DNA of 64,000 nucleotides from Bradyrhizobium diazoefficiens (GCF_016616425.1 NZ_CP067101.1:2604001-2668000), one strand, 5' to 3'; numbered from the stretch's first letter, positions 34,789 through 43,359 are shown. The notes: generated by a model not told the origin, from the letters alone. Program-made: numbers and translations.

Positions 34789-35697
34789 TCATCCGCGTCC
34801 CCGCAACTCCAGTGCCACCCCTCCAAGAGTTAGCACGAACGCGCAGATTTCCCGGAAACCTAGCGCTTCACCGAGAATCGCAGCGGCAGACAGCGCGCCG
34901 ACAACCGGGACCAGTAGAAGTCCGGTCGATGCCGTCGCTGCGGGAACACGCTCGAGGGCCGCGAACCACGAGAGATAGCAGAGAGCCATGGAACACACCG
35001 CCTGGTAGGCGAGCCCGCCTGCTCCAGCGAAGCTCAGCCGCCTGATCTCCGACCCGTTGAGGGTCAAGCCAACGACGATCATTGCCGCCGAACCGAGGCC
35101 GATCTGCCACGCGGTAGAGACTATCGGCGGCAGTGGAATAGGCGTCCGGGAGGTGACCGCGCCTAGCGCGAACAGGATAGCCGCGGCAAGGGCGAGCGCC
35201 ACGCCCGGAAAGGTTTCGGTCCCACCTCCCAAACTTGCCCCCATAAGGAGGACCAATCCGGCAACGCCGAGGCACAGGGCGATCACACTTCGCAGCCTGG
35301 GGCGCTCCCCAAGGATCGGCCAGGCGAACAATATCGCCCAGATCGGCATGGAGTAAGTCAGCAGCGCAGCTTGTGCCACCGTAAGCCACAGCAGCGCCAG
35401 GGCTGCTAAGCCCATCGGGGCGAACACATTAGTCGCTGCCCCGAGCGCGAGCCGCGGCACCAGGCTGCGCGAGGGTAAGAGGTTCTGTCCCCGCACCACC
35501 GCGATGATGGCAAGGCCGAGCGCGGCAGCCAGCCCGGCGCAGCCGCGGGCGAACAGCGGCGGCCAATCGTGCATGGCGAGCTTCATCATGGGCCAGCCGA
35601 GGCCCCAACCAACGGCGGTCGCGACCACAAGCAGCAGGCCCCAAGCGTGCGAGCGAATAGCGCGATTGCATTTGTTCAACGGGGTATTGGGCGTCAT
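34789..35697 (-). CDS. DMT/EamA-family permease
   Basis: 302 residues with ten hydrophobic helices in two EamA repeats (first begins WGLLLVVATAVGWGLGWPMMKLA, second after GERPRLRSVIALCLGVAGLVLL). The C terminus shows FAALERVPAATASTGLLLVPVVGALSAAAILGE, typical of the RhaT/YdcZ-like drug/metabolite exporters. Substrate unknown. The start ATG at 35697 sits in CCGAAATGACG, a sequence shared with the 3' end of the GNAT gene at 36653; see the collapsed copy at 36435. Confidence 0.88.
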   Translation of the reverse strand: MTPNTPLNKCNRAIRSHAWGLLLVVATAVGWGLGWPMMKLAMHDWPPLFARGCAGLAAALGLAIIAVVRGQNLLPSRSLVPRLALGAATNVFAPMGLAALALLWLTVAQAALLTYSMPIWAILFAWPILGERPRLRSVIALCLGVAGLVLLMGASLGGGTETFPGVALALAAAILFALGAVTSRTPIPLPPIVSTAWQIGLGSAAMIVVGLTLNGSEIRRLSFAGAGGLAYQAVCSMALCYLSWFAALERVPAATASTGLLLVPVVGALSAAAILGEALGFREICAFVLTLGGVALELRGRG

Positions 35698-35988
35698 TTC
35701 GGTCTCTGCTGCAGTTCGGAACATAGTCAGTGCGGCCGCCGCACAGCCGGCCATATTGGGCTTCCCTCGGCCGGTCGGCCCATAGGACGCGGAAAGATTG
35801 AGCCGCCCGCCGGTAATGATCGACCGCAGCCGAAGGGTAGCCGCCGGGCGCAGCCTCGCTGGCCCTTGCGTCAGACGGCCGGTCTCCGCCGCGTCGAATC
35901 CGACAAGGCGATAGGTGACGCCCACAAGGGCTACGGTGTTCCCGTCATCCCGCGGACCCTTGGGCGCCTCGATCGCCTCACCGCGCGT

Positions 35989-36438
35989 CTAGATCGCTTT
36001 CGGCCGACACGGCACAAAACCAATCGGAGTGAAAGTGTAAACCGCGTCGCCGTTCTGATTGTAAGCAATCCACTTGATCAAAACGGTGCCTTGAGGCTTG
36101 GACTTGGAAGGCGTGAGGCCAACAACTTCGCCTTCGACGAACAGGATATCGCCGGGTCTCACCGGCGTCATCCAGCGAAGACCGTCAACTCCGAGACCAA
36201 TGAGGGGATGAGGACCAAACGGACGAGTCTGAACCACAAGGCTCATTGCTATGGCAGCGGTGTGCCATCCCGATGCTGCGAGGCCTTTGAAAATCGTTTT
36301 TTGCGCAGCGTCATCGTCTAGATGAAACGGCTGCGGATCGAACTTGGCCGCGAACTGCTTGATATCGTGCTCGGAGACTTGGACAGTTCCACTTTTGAAG
36401 CGCATTCCCAAAGACAAATCCTCGAACCACTCGATCAT
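35989..36438 (-). CDS. MaoC-like (R)-specific enoyl-CoA hydratase
   Basis: 149 residues of hot-dog fold. Marks are FEDLSLGMRFKSGTVQVSEHDIKQFAAKFDPQPFHLDDDAA, where the D-P-x-H motif gives the catalytic Asp and His, and a C-terminal RPGDILFVEGEV. MaoC domain proteins hydrate enoyl-CoA or act on polyhydroxyalkanoate and fatty acid side paths. It overlaps the preceding truncated permease copy by four bases, so it may be expressed with the GNAT gene upstream. Confidence 0.85.
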   Translation of the reverse strand: MIEWFEDLSLGMRFKSGTVQVSEHDIKQFAAKFDPQPFHLDDDAAQKTIFKGLAASGWHTAAIAMSLVVQTRPFGPHPLIGLGVDGLRWMTPVRPGDILFVEGEVVGLTPSKSKPQGTVLIKWIAYNQNGDAVYTFTPIGFVPCRPKAI

Positions 36439-36656
36439 CGCCAGTCCCTCAAATCACTGTGGGGCGTGGCCGATTGGTCCCGGCCATCGACCTCGCTTGA
36501 CGGTATTGTCGCGTATCGCTGCCCGCCGACCCCGCCTCCCAAATTTGCCCCCATAAGGAGGACCAATCCGGCCAGCCCGAGGCACAGGGCGATCACACTT
36601 CGCAGCCTGGGGCGCTTGCATTTGTTCAACGTCGTAAAAGGGGTATCGGGCGTCAT
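36435..36656 (-). pseudogene. Collapsed partial copy of the DMT permease gene
   Basis: The 73-codon frame begins like the permease at 34789 (MTP-TP and a NKCK/NKCN element) and jumps directly to its middle, RPRLRSVIALCLGLAGLVLLMGANLGGG. At DNA level 36534-36614 nearly repeats 35223-35304, and 36615-36675 nearly repeats 35667-35712, so about 360 bases between have been lost. After GLGGG the frame runs into unrelated sequence. A membrane peptide could still be made, but it lacks nine of ten helices. Confidence 0.75.
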
Positions 36657-37267
36657 TTCGGTCTCTGCTGCAGCGGAGCCAGTCTCTTTACAAGCCGCAT
36701 TACGCCCGGCGCGCCGAGACTCGCAGAAATCTTGAAGCCAGCTTTTGCTGCCACCGCCAGCATTTTCTTATTATTAGCAAATGTCTGAGCCGTTATCTGA
36801 CGAACGCCGGCCTCTGACGCAAAGCGTTCAAGTCTGCTCAAGAGCAGTTTTGCGAGGCCGTTACCCTGCCAGGAGTCGGCCACCGATACCGCAAATTCTG
36901 CTGACGAGCCGTCGGCCGCCCGCGCATAGCGCGCCTCTGCAATCACGACTTCGCAGCCATCGACGAAGACTTCGGCAACGAGCGTGACATGATTGGCATA
37001 GTCCACCTGCGTGAATTGCCGCAATAATTCGGAAGACAGTTCACTGACAGGATGCATGAACCGACTGCACCGCGCGTCAGCGGAGAGACCATGGAAGAAC
37101 GCGTTCAGGAGTTCCCGATCCTGCGGCAAGACAGGCCGGATAACGACACGTTCGCCAGCAGTCAGACGTACCACGTCTATCAATTCGGCAGGATAACGCT
37201 GGATTTGCGCCTCAGCATCGTTCGCATCGAACACGTGTCGGGTAACGCCGGTGTGATCCATTACCAT
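36653..37267 (-). CDS. GNAT-family N-acetyltransferase
   Basis: 204 residues. After a short lead the GNAT fold starts at GERVVIRPVLPQDRELLNAFFHGL; motif A is present as EFAVSVADSWQGNGLAKLLLSRLERFA, with Q-GNG-A for acetyl-CoA. RFMHPVSELSSELL precedes it, as in the family of acetyltransferases found at the end of Pat-type acyl-CoA synthetases. The target is unknown. The stop overlaps the ATG of the collapsed permease copy (ATGA). Confidence 0.85.
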   Translation of the reverse strand: MVMDHTGVTRHVFDANDAEAQIQRYPAELIDVVRLTAGERVVIRPVLPQDRELLNAFFHGLSADARCSRFMHPVSELSSELLRQFTQVDYANHVTLVAEVFVDGCEVVIAEARYARAADGSSAEFAVSVADSWQGNGLAKLLLSRLERFASEAGVRQITAQTFANNKKMLAVAAKAGFKISASLGAPGVMRLVKRLAPLQQRPK

Positions 37268-37377
37268 CTGCGTAGGTCCAGCTTATCGATAGGCGTAAGG
37301 TCTCACTGCGGGGTGGCCTAAATCGTGAGTCACGGTCAGCAACGCGTCGATCTCGACCGGCTTGCCATGCTCGGCAT

Positions 37378-37425
37378 CCCCTCTGAAGGTGCAGGCCGCA
37401 CGTTCGAATCGTGCCGGGTGCACCA
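37378..37425 (+). tRNA. 3' remnant resembling tRNA-Arg(CCG)
   Basis: The last 25 bases before 37425 form a perfect T arm (GCACG-TTCGAAT-CGTGC, 37398-37414), a 3' acceptor strand CGGGTGC and ACCA. The bases before, CCCTCTGAAGG and AGGCC, resemble the anticodon and variable loops of alphaproteobacterial tRNA-Arg(CCG), from memory. No 5' acceptor strand (GCACCCG) or D arm exists upstream, so this cannot be a working tRNA. It is best seen as an attachment-site scar or decayed tRNA. Confidence 0.55.
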
Positions 37426-37537
37426 CACCGGCAGCTCAGTCGAAATGGAAGCCAACGAAAAAATTGCGACCGACGGCGGAGCCGATCGACGGACACTCCG
37501 GACGGAGCCGGGTTACGGCGTAGCCGACGACTGCCAA

Positions 37538-37966
37538 TCACGCTTTCGGCCACAGGACCAATTGCGTGTTGCGAAAGTAAGCGATTGCGACGCCATCGGC
37601 CTCGCGGCGCACTTCGGCGTCCCACACTTGCGTGGTACGTCCTTTATGTATCGGACGCGCCGTACAGACCACGATGCCCTCGCGTGCCGTTCCGATTAGG
37701 TTGCTCTTGAGCTCCACGGTGGTGAAACCACTGGCGCCGGCCGGAAGGCCGCGCAGAGTCCCGTAACCACAGCAGGTGTCAGCGAGTGACGTCACGGTGC
37801 CGGCGTGCAGATAGCCATGCCAGGTGGCGTGGGCGCTGCTTACCTCAAGCGTCGCGACAACTTCATCAGCCTCTACTTTACGAAAGCGCATCCCAAGGAG
37901 ACCGGGGAGATAATCGTCGCCGGCTGCGTTCCAGGCGTCCAGTGTTTCGGGGATCTTGATATCCAT
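37538..37966 (-). CDS. PaaI-type thioesterase
   Basis: 142 residues of hot-dog fold. The motif ATWHGYLHAGTVTSLADTCCGYG carries the HGG-like loop (here HAG) with the catalytic acid position as Asp in ADTC, and GFTTVELKSNLIGTAREG follows. The family releases CoA from aryl-CoA or medium-chain thioesters. The ATG at 37966 follows AGGAGAGCAG; the longer frame is ignored. An EthD protein and an HxlR regulator lie on the other strand nearby. Confidence 0.85.
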   Translation of the reverse strand: MDIKIPETLDAWNAAGDDYLPGLLGMRFRKVEADEVVATLEVSSAHATWHGYLHAGTVTSLADTCCGYGTLRGLPAGASGFTTVELKSNLIGTAREGIVVCTARPIHKGRTTQVWDAEVRREADGVAIAYFRNTQLVLWPKA

Positions 37967-38526
37967 TGATCTGCTCTCCTGAATGACGCGCGGCAAGCAA
38001 CGAGAGCCGTGCACCGAAAAATGTCCTCGATTCCTATGTAGGCCGTTCGAGGATATTATCGCTCCGAAATGCTGGCGCGTTGGGTGCGTAATCCGGACCG
38101 CTTCGCCGAGGTTTCTGGCGCTAACGCAGTGGGGCGAAGAACATGTCACCGGCCGAGACGCTCCGGTCGAAATCATTGATCGTCAAGGAAAGCCTCCGCG
38201 TGTACGTGAGGAAGCCGAAGCGATAGGCATTCCAACGCTGGCCGCAGCAACGCGGAAGACGCGTCGTAGCATCCTGTTCTCCCGCACGAAGCGACGGAGC
38301 GGAATGAGGTGGACTCGGGCGACAGGCGTCGCCGCATCGTTTGCCGCGATCACACCTGTTCGTCGCGATAGCGGCTTCCGAGACGACCGAGCGGCTCGGT
38401 CTCGCGTGGCGACGCCACACCCGGGCGGCGTTCAACGAGCAAGGTCAGAATTCCATACCCCACAGACAACGCCGGCCAATCCATACTGCTCTGGCAACTT
38501 CACTCATGGTTAGGAAGGAACACACC
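37967..38526. other. Intergenic region without recognised gene
   Basis: About 560 bases between the divergent thioesterase and EthD genes. Several long open frames cross it on both strands but none shows a known motif, a ribosome site or a sensible start. The AGGAAGGAAC just before 38527 is the ribosome site of the EthD gene. Confidence 0.4.
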
Positions 38527-38838
38527 ATGTCAGCTCATCTCCTCATTATCTATCCTATCCCCAAAGACGCCGTGGCGTTTGAGCGCGCCTATCATGACGA
38601 GCATCTTTCCTACGCCGGCCCGAGACTGATCGGCGCGACAGGTATCGTCACCAAGCGCGTGGTCGGGCCGGCGTTTGCGCCACCGCCCTACCATTGGATG
38701 TCCGATGTAAGCTTTCCGACGATCGATGCACTGAAAAGCTGTGCAGCGTCCAAGGGCGGCAAGGAAGCCCTGGAACACGCCGCGTCGATCAGTTCCGGCG
38801 GCGCGCCGACGATCGTTGTCGTCACCGACGAGACTTAA
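38527..38838 (+). CDS. EthD-domain protein
   Basis: 103 residues. The dimeric ferredoxin-like barrel is visible: SAHLLIIYPIPKDAVAFERAYHDEHLSY (F---YHDEH is the EthD hallmark), then TKRVVGPAFAPPPYHWMSDVSF and a C-terminal SSGGAPTIVVV. EthD proteins accompany several aromatic or ether degradation systems with unclear roles. A clear ribosome site (AGGAAGGAAC) precedes the ATG. Confidence 0.85.
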   Translation: MSAHLLIIYPIPKDAVAFERAYHDEHLSYAGPRLIGATGIVTKRVVGPAFAPPPYHWMSDVSFPTIDALKSCAASKGGKEALEHAASISSGGAPTIVVVTDET

Positions 38839-38921
38839 TACTCGTCCCGACACAATCCAACAGGCGCGGGGGTACGGATTCCGGACCTGTGCAACTCGGC
38901 CATACCTGGTAGTCTGCCGGG

Positions 38922-39617
38922 ATGGCTGGGTATGGACAGTTTTGCTCGATCGCGCGCGCCCATGAAGTCTTGGGTGGACGCTGGACGCTGCTTGTGGTGC
39001 GGGAACTTCTCTGCGGGAGCCGACGCTTCAACGACATTCGCCGAGGCATTCCTCGCATCTCCAAAACCATGTTGTCGGAGAGGCTCCAGGAACTGATCGC
39101 TATCGGCGCAGTCGAGCGCCACGATGGAAACTCGGGGCCGGAATATGAACTCACGGCGTCCGGGAAGGAGATCAGCTCCGTCGTCATGGCCTTGGGCACA
39201 TGGGGTCAGCGCTTCCTGCCGCGTCAGTCCGAGAAGGAAAATCTCGACGCGGAGCCGCTGTTCGTCGATATGCAGCGGCGCGTGCGGAGCGATGCACTCC
39301 CCGCTCGACCGATCGTCGTTCGGTTCCAGATCGACGGTATGAAACCCCGCTTTCTGCTGCTCAAAGCCTCCGAAGTATCTTTTTGTCTGGTGAACCCCGG
39401 GTTCCCCGAGCCACTGCTCGTCCGCGCAAAGCTACCAGTTCTAGTTGCCTGGTGGCGGGGGGACGTCAGCTTCATCGAAGCGAAACGGCTGGGGCTCGAG
39501 CTTTCTGGAAAGCGGGATCTGGCCCGCGCGTTTCCGACATGGTTCGATCGGTATCTTTTCGCGGATGTATTGCCGGTCGACGCCAGTTCTCAGCCGCGAC
39601 GAGCGGCAGCATTTTGA
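38922..39617 (+). CDS. HxlR-family transcriptional regulator with C-terminal sterol-carrier-like domain
   Basis: 231 residues. The first 95 are an HxlR winged helix: FCSIARAHEVLGGRWTLLVVRELLCGSRRFNDIRRGIPRIS, TMLSERLQELIAIGAVER, YELTASGKEI. The remaining part (FQIDGMKPRFLLLKASE, VRAKLPVLVAWWRGDVSFIEAKRLG) resembles SCP2-like domains that follow HxlR regions in many actinobacterial and rhizobial regulators. The ligand is unknown. It may control the thioesterase/EthD pair. Confidence 0.88.
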   Translation: MAGYGQFCSIARAHEVLGGRWTLLVVRELLCGSRRFNDIRRGIPRISKTMLSERLQELIAIGAVERHDGNSGPEYELTASGKEISSVVMALGTWGQRFLPRQSEKENLDAEPLFVDMQRRVRSDALPARPIVVRFQIDGMKPRFLLLKASEVSFCLVNPGFPEPLLVRAKLPVLVAWWRGDVSFIEAKRLGLELSGKRDLARAFPTWFDRYLFADVLPVDASSQPRRAAAF

Positions 39618-39667
39618 GCGAGGGCAGGTCAAGAACGGTGCCGATGAGCCAGTCGAGGAGTGGCGAA

Positions 39668-39703
39668 TGTCCAACGCCATGACTGTGTCCAACGCCATGA
39701 CTG
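39668..39703 (+). repeat. 18-base tandem duplication
   Basis: TGTCCAACGCCATGACTG occurs twice in perfect tandem directly behind the HxlR gene. Small replication-slippage product with no visible role. Confidence 0.8.
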
Positions 39704-40225
39704 AGCGTCATGGGCCGTTCGCTATGCGGGCAGCAGCACGCTGGAGAACTTATCCGTTTCCTATTAGAAGCGATTGGTGACGGTACTTTTCAGAGAGAGG
39801 TTGAACACGGCGCCGTCCGCGTTGAGTCGCTAGAATCGACCGAATGTCGCCGATAGCTGGCGAAACCACAAGAATATTTTTGCGATGATTTTCCCTTCGA
39901 AATCAAAAGCGTAACTTTTTGACGCACCCATAGCCGGAATATTTTTGGTCGCAGAAAAAATTTCGGTGGAATTTCAATACGCTATGCGCGCTTTAAACAA
40001 TCGAGTGGGGATAGTCTCCCATATTTCGACATCACAGCCTGTAAACGCGTGTGGTCGGCGAACCCGCCCGCAGCCCCACCCCGCGATCCAACAGCATAGC
40101 GAGGGCTCGTTCTCGTCTAAAAACGCCGCAACGAATTCGCAACGAAATGGGTGAAACGACCGTGAACGAAACGGGACGGAAGCACCTGGCACATCAAGAA
40201 ATATCAACAAGTTGGAAGATGCTCA
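39704..40225. other. AT-rich non-coding stretch before the tRNA-Pro scar
   Basis: This region is much richer in A and T than its surroundings (runs such as AATATTTTTG at 39873 and AGAAAAAATTTC at 39954). No credible gene is seen. The composition is like that of island ends next to attachment sites. Confidence 0.45.
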
Positions 40226-40275
40226 CTGCGTTCGGGACGCAGGGGTCGCAGGTTCGAATCCTGCCACTCCGACCA
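40226..40275 (+). tRNA. 3' half of tRNA-Pro(CGG): island attachment-site scar
   Basis: From 40226 on the sequence is an intact 3' half: anticodon stem CTGCG / CGCAG with loop TTCGGGA (anticodon CGG), variable loop GGGTC, T arm GCAGG-TTCGAAT-CCTGC, acceptor strand CACTCCG, A, CCA. The matching 5' acceptor CGGAGTG and D arm are missing; upstream DNA is unrelated. Tyrosine-recombinase islands use exactly the anticodon-loop-to-CCA part as attachment core, leaving such a direct repeat at the distal end. The full tRNA would lie to the left, outside the window. Confidence 0.85.
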
Positions 40276-40689
40276 GAAATCATTAGGTTTTTTCCTTCTG
40301 ATCGTTGGTCCTTCCCGAGTCAACCACCGAAACATCCCGATCTTTTTGGCCAATGGCGGTGGCTGCACCCTGTAGAAAGTCAGGGTAATGGTAGTCCTAG
40401 GTATCCTGCAGGACCTCGGGAGACATTCCCAGGAACCGTGCTGCCTCCCAGATCGGCACGCCGCGCTGTATAGGCCCGTGGCGGCGGTATGGCGCGGGGT
40501 GTGAGGCTCACCTTGCCCGCAAGGCCGGCGGGCCCGACAGCGGTCTTGAAGCCCTTTTTCACCGAGGCGACCGGCCGTTGAATTCAACGAAGCACTTCTG
40601 CGATGAGCTTGCGGTTGCAGCAGCGTCGAAGATGGGTGAGCCAAAGCAGCGCTGCAGCCTTAGATGTCGGCCGTCAAGCGTCCTGTCGA
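40276..40689. other. Non-coding flank right of the tRNA-Pro scar
   Basis: About 400 bases without recognised gene. The open frames on the reverse strand that run across the tRNA scar give the well-known artefact peptide EWQDSNLRP and are not genes. Confidence 0.4.
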
Positions 40690-40718
40690 TGAAGAGAGCG
40701 GATCGTCCGCTCTCTTCA
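40690..40718 (-). terminator. Strong hairpin behind the exported-protein gene
   Basis: TGAAGAGAGCGGA (40690-40702) pairs perfectly with TCCGCTCTCTTCA (40706-40718) over a three-base loop, 39 bases beyond the stop at 40757. The T-rich side (TTTCTC) is on the + strand, so it could act in either direction. Confidence 0.55.
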
Positions 40719-40756
40719 TTTCTCAGCCAGAAGAAAGGCTCGTGTGTCACTGAGAC

Positions 40757-41095
40757 TTACTTGCTTCCGGACGTCTTGCCTTGATCGGAGCTGCCGACGG
40801 TCGACGAATCGCTCGAGGTCATCGTGAACATCGTCATCGAATGCGGCCCAATGATCATTGTCACTGGATCGCCTTGCTTGTCCTTTGCGCTCACCAGGAA
40901 CGAGCCCGGCACGACCTGTACGTTGGTAAATCCCTGGTCACGCAGCTTGCTTTGAATTTGCTGAGGCAGATTTTGGTTCGACTGGCTTGCAGTCGATGCG
41001 TTGCCGGTGTCCGACGTGCCGGATGTACCTTGAGCAAGCGCGGGACCGGACACAAGGGTCAGCGCAAGCAAGGCCGCAGGCGTAAATTTTAACAT
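40757..41095 (-). CDS. Small exported protein of unknown function
   Basis: 112 residues with a signal peptide (MLKFTPAALLALTLVSGPALAQ) followed by a Ser/Thr/Gly-rich linker, a domain NLPQQIQSKLRDQGFTNVQVVPGSFLVSAKDKQGDPVTMII and a Ser-rich tail. The middle resembles the short PepSY-like repeats (helix plus strands) of exported rhizobial proteins. The ATG follows TTTGGAGGTGATCTC-like sequence on the reverse strand (CAAAGGAGAGATCGC). Periplasmic, role unknown. Confidence 0.7.
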   Translation of the reverse strand: MLKFTPAALLALTLVSGPALAQGTSGTSDTGNASTASQSNQNLPQQIQSKLRDQGFTNVQVVPGSFLVSAKDKQGDPVTMIIGPHSMTMFTMTSSDSSTVGSSDQGKTSGSK

Positions 41096-41472
41096 GCGAT
41101 CTCTCCTTTGGAGGTGATGCCCCCGACTTCGAGAACGGAAAATGCAGGGCGTCGTTCCTGAGAAGTTTCGGATCGCAATCGACCGGGCGATCTGGCGCAC
41201 AAGCAAATCGATCAGAGCATCGCGGCACAAGGAGAGAGCCTGAGAACGGTAACTGGTCTTCGATCAAGTTCTGGTGGAAGGCATCTGCGGGGTTCTCTGC
41301 CTGCCCGAAGGAGTGACCTGCGCCGCGCGGGTGAGGCGGCTCAGTCCGGTGACGACCCGCTGGTGCGGCTCACGCATTATGGCACCGACGCTGACTTGGT
41401 CAGTGTTGCAAGCGAGAAGTAGGATTCGACGTGACGTAGAGACGGCTCGCGGGCCGGCGTACGCACCGATTG
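41096..41472. other. Intergenic region without recognised gene
   Basis: About 375 bases between two reverse-strand genes. Only shadow frames, no convincing promoter, hairpin or repeat. Confidence 0.4.
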
Positions 41473-42480
41473 TTATCGACGGCGGCCCAGGATCAAGAGG
41501 GCTACTTTCTTGCCGTCGCCGTTAGCGCCAAGCGCTAGTCCGATATGGGTTAAAGTCGACGCCAGGAGCTTTGGCCGGTCCTGCGAACTGTCGAGCCATT
41601 GCTGCGTAAAATAGCGCACATCGGCGCGCGTCGGCTCGGTCCCACAGCCGCCGCAGGCAGCCACCAGGTACGAGATTGATTGCCACTTCCGACGTTGATC
41701 ACTTGGCAGCAACCGGTATGGATTGACGTTTTGGTCAATCTCCAGCTTCTTGGAATCGGAGGAGCCCATGATCGACTTGGCGACGGCGATCAAGTCTGGG
41801 TTGCTCTCGAGCGGCGAGCGGTCCTGGCCAGCCCGTGCGCGATTGATCTGCGACAGCGCAAGCTTGGTTTGCTCACCGGGAGAGGTGACCGCGACCGGCT
41901 CTGCCTTTTCAGCGCCGCGCGGGATGCCCGGGCCAGCAAACGTTTCAACGGCATATTCGCCCTGCTCGGAGCTGGAAACGATACCGAAGCCAAATCGCGT
42001 CAGCCCGCGGTGCAGAATGTTATGCCGATGCTCGGGGCTGTTCATCCAGCCGCGATGTAGCCGCTCAACCGCCTCGGTGTCCGGATCCGAAGTGCAGCCT
42101 GCGCAACGCGCGATATTCTCGGCAATCAAGCGCCACTTGCTGCCACCGGCGTCGACATAACGGTCCTGCACCGTCTCGCCTTCCGGAGATGTGTGGGAAT
42201 AGTAGTTTCGCCGGAGCATGTCCCTTGCATGGGAAAGCGCAGCCTCGTTGACCTTTGGTCCGAGCTCGAGCGGCTGCAGTCCTTGCTCGCGCCGCGCCCG
42301 GTTCACCAGTTCGAGCGCATGGGCTCTGAGCTTTTCCAAATCGCCCGTGCTGGCCGCAACGCATGCAGGCGAGATCGGCGCGAAGAGCGCAAAGTGCATG
42401 AGGATATACATCACCACCCGAGCCGGCCGATGCCGATTCGGGCAATTCTGATGTCTGAATTCGAGCACGCGGCAATTCAT
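41473..42480 (-). CDS. Exported CAP-domain protein, two CAP-like units
   Basis: 335 residues. After an N-terminal hydrophobic stretch (VVMYILMHFALFAPISPACVAA) comes a CAP/SCP domain: ALELVNRARREQGLQPLELGPKVNEAALSHARDML, then YYSHTSPEGETVQDR, WRLIAENIARCAG, WMNSPEHRHNILHRGLTRFGFG. A second, degenerate unit follows (LALSQINRARAGQDRSPLESNPDLIAVAKSIM and QQWLDSSQDRPKLLASTLTHIGLAL) without the catalytic-like histidines. The start at 42480 avoids overlap with the LysM gene; ATG 42411 would begin right at the signal peptide. Confidence 0.85.
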   Translation of the reverse strand: MNCRVLEFRHQNCPNRHRPARVVMYILMHFALFAPISPACVAASTGDLEKLRAHALELVNRARREQGLQPLELGPKVNEAALSHARDMLRRNYYSHTSPEGETVQDRYVDAGGSKWRLIAENIARCAGCTSDPDTEAVERLHRGWMNSPEHRHNILHRGLTRFGFGIVSSSEQGEYAVETFAGPGIPRGAEKAEPVAVTSPGEQTKLALSQINRARAGQDRSPLESNPDLIAVAKSIMGSSDSKKLEIDQNVNPYRLLPSDQRRKWQSISYLVAACGGCGTEPTRADVRYFTQQWLDSSQDRPKLLASTLTHIGLALGANGDGKKVALLILGRRR

Positions 42481-42559
42481 CGCGCCGGGTTCTTCCATTG
42501 GCCCCGGCTCAGCGTGTCGCACCCGGGTGGTGCTACGGGGAGAGGGCGTCTGTTGACGT

Positions 42560-43315
42560 CTATTTTCCGCCTGGCTCGAGCACATCAAACCTTGCCGAGC
42601 GCACGGCGACATCGATGTCGGGGCTGGCAATCACGAAGATGAAATCACGCTCCGGATCGGCCCAGGTCGGCAAGTGCACGGTGACCTGCAAGGTTCCTTC
42701 GGCGCTGGTCAGCGCGGACTCAATGACACGATAGTCGCTTCCTGGTGCGCCACCGGCGATATCGACCCGCTGGTTGGGAGGAAGCCCAATGGCCGACAAT
42801 GTCACCGGCGCTCCCGGGGCGCCTTTCCTGGCCGACAGCGAGATCTGGGACTCGACTTTCTCCATGCCGGGAATGTTGAGCTGCTGGCCGAGCTTGCGAA
42901 CGCGCTGATGCAGGTCCGGATTCCTCCGTATGAAATCCTCGACAGACTGGGTAGCGGTTTCGGCTGCTCCTTCGAGCGATTGGCCAGCCTCTTTGGCGTA
43001 GGATTTCAGGCGGCCGAATAGGGACTCCGCCGCTTCCCGCGTCCTGGCGGCCGCGTCACCGGTCGAAGGCGCGGCCAATTTCAAGGTCATGCCCGCGTGC
43101 AGGTCCTTCGATCCCTGAATGCCTGGGTTGAGGTCGAGAATTCTGGCCTCGGTGACGTCGCAGCGGCTGGCGAGACCGCTCAAGGTTTCGCCTTCTCCGA
43201 CCTGAACTTCGTCGCCACACCGGGCGTGCGCCGGCACGGCCAGCCCAAGCGTGATTGCCAGGCATAGTGCGGTGCCCGGGAGCTGCGGGCGCATAAATGG
43301 CGAGCGAAGGGGCAT
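42560..43315 (-). CDS. Exported LysM-domain protein
   Basis: 251 residues: signal peptide (LPGTALCLAITLGLAVPAHA), one LysM domain (DEVQVGEGETLSGLASRCDVTEARILDLNPGIQ, then DLHAGMTLKLAA), a helical linker and an immunoglobulin-like C-terminal sheet (SLSARKGAPGAPVTLSAIGLPPNQRVDI to DFIFVIASPD). LysM binds peptidoglycan. It lies 80 bases upstream of the CAP gene on the same strand, probably one operon acting at the cell wall. Confidence 0.85.
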   Translation of the reverse strand: MPLRSPFMRPQLPGTALCLAITLGLAVPAHARCGDEVQVGEGETLSGLASRCDVTEARILDLNPGIQGSKDLHAGMTLKLAAPSTGDAAARTREAAESLFGRLKSYAKEAGQSLEGAAETATQSVEDFIRRNPDLHQRVRKLGQQLNIPGMEKVESQISLSARKGAPGAPVTLSAIGLPPNQRVDIAGGAPGSDYRVIESALTSAEGTLQVTVHLPTWADPERDFIFVIASPDIDVAVRSARFDVLEPGGK

Positions 43316-43359
43316 GGTCAGCTCTCAGTGTCGGGCTTCCGCTCGTTTCAAGCGGCGCG

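Noticed and set aside
40204..40644. Reverse-strand frame with the peptide EWQDSNLRP
   Set aside because: This is the known artefact of translating a tRNA 3' end antisense; it only confirms the tRNA-Pro remnant.
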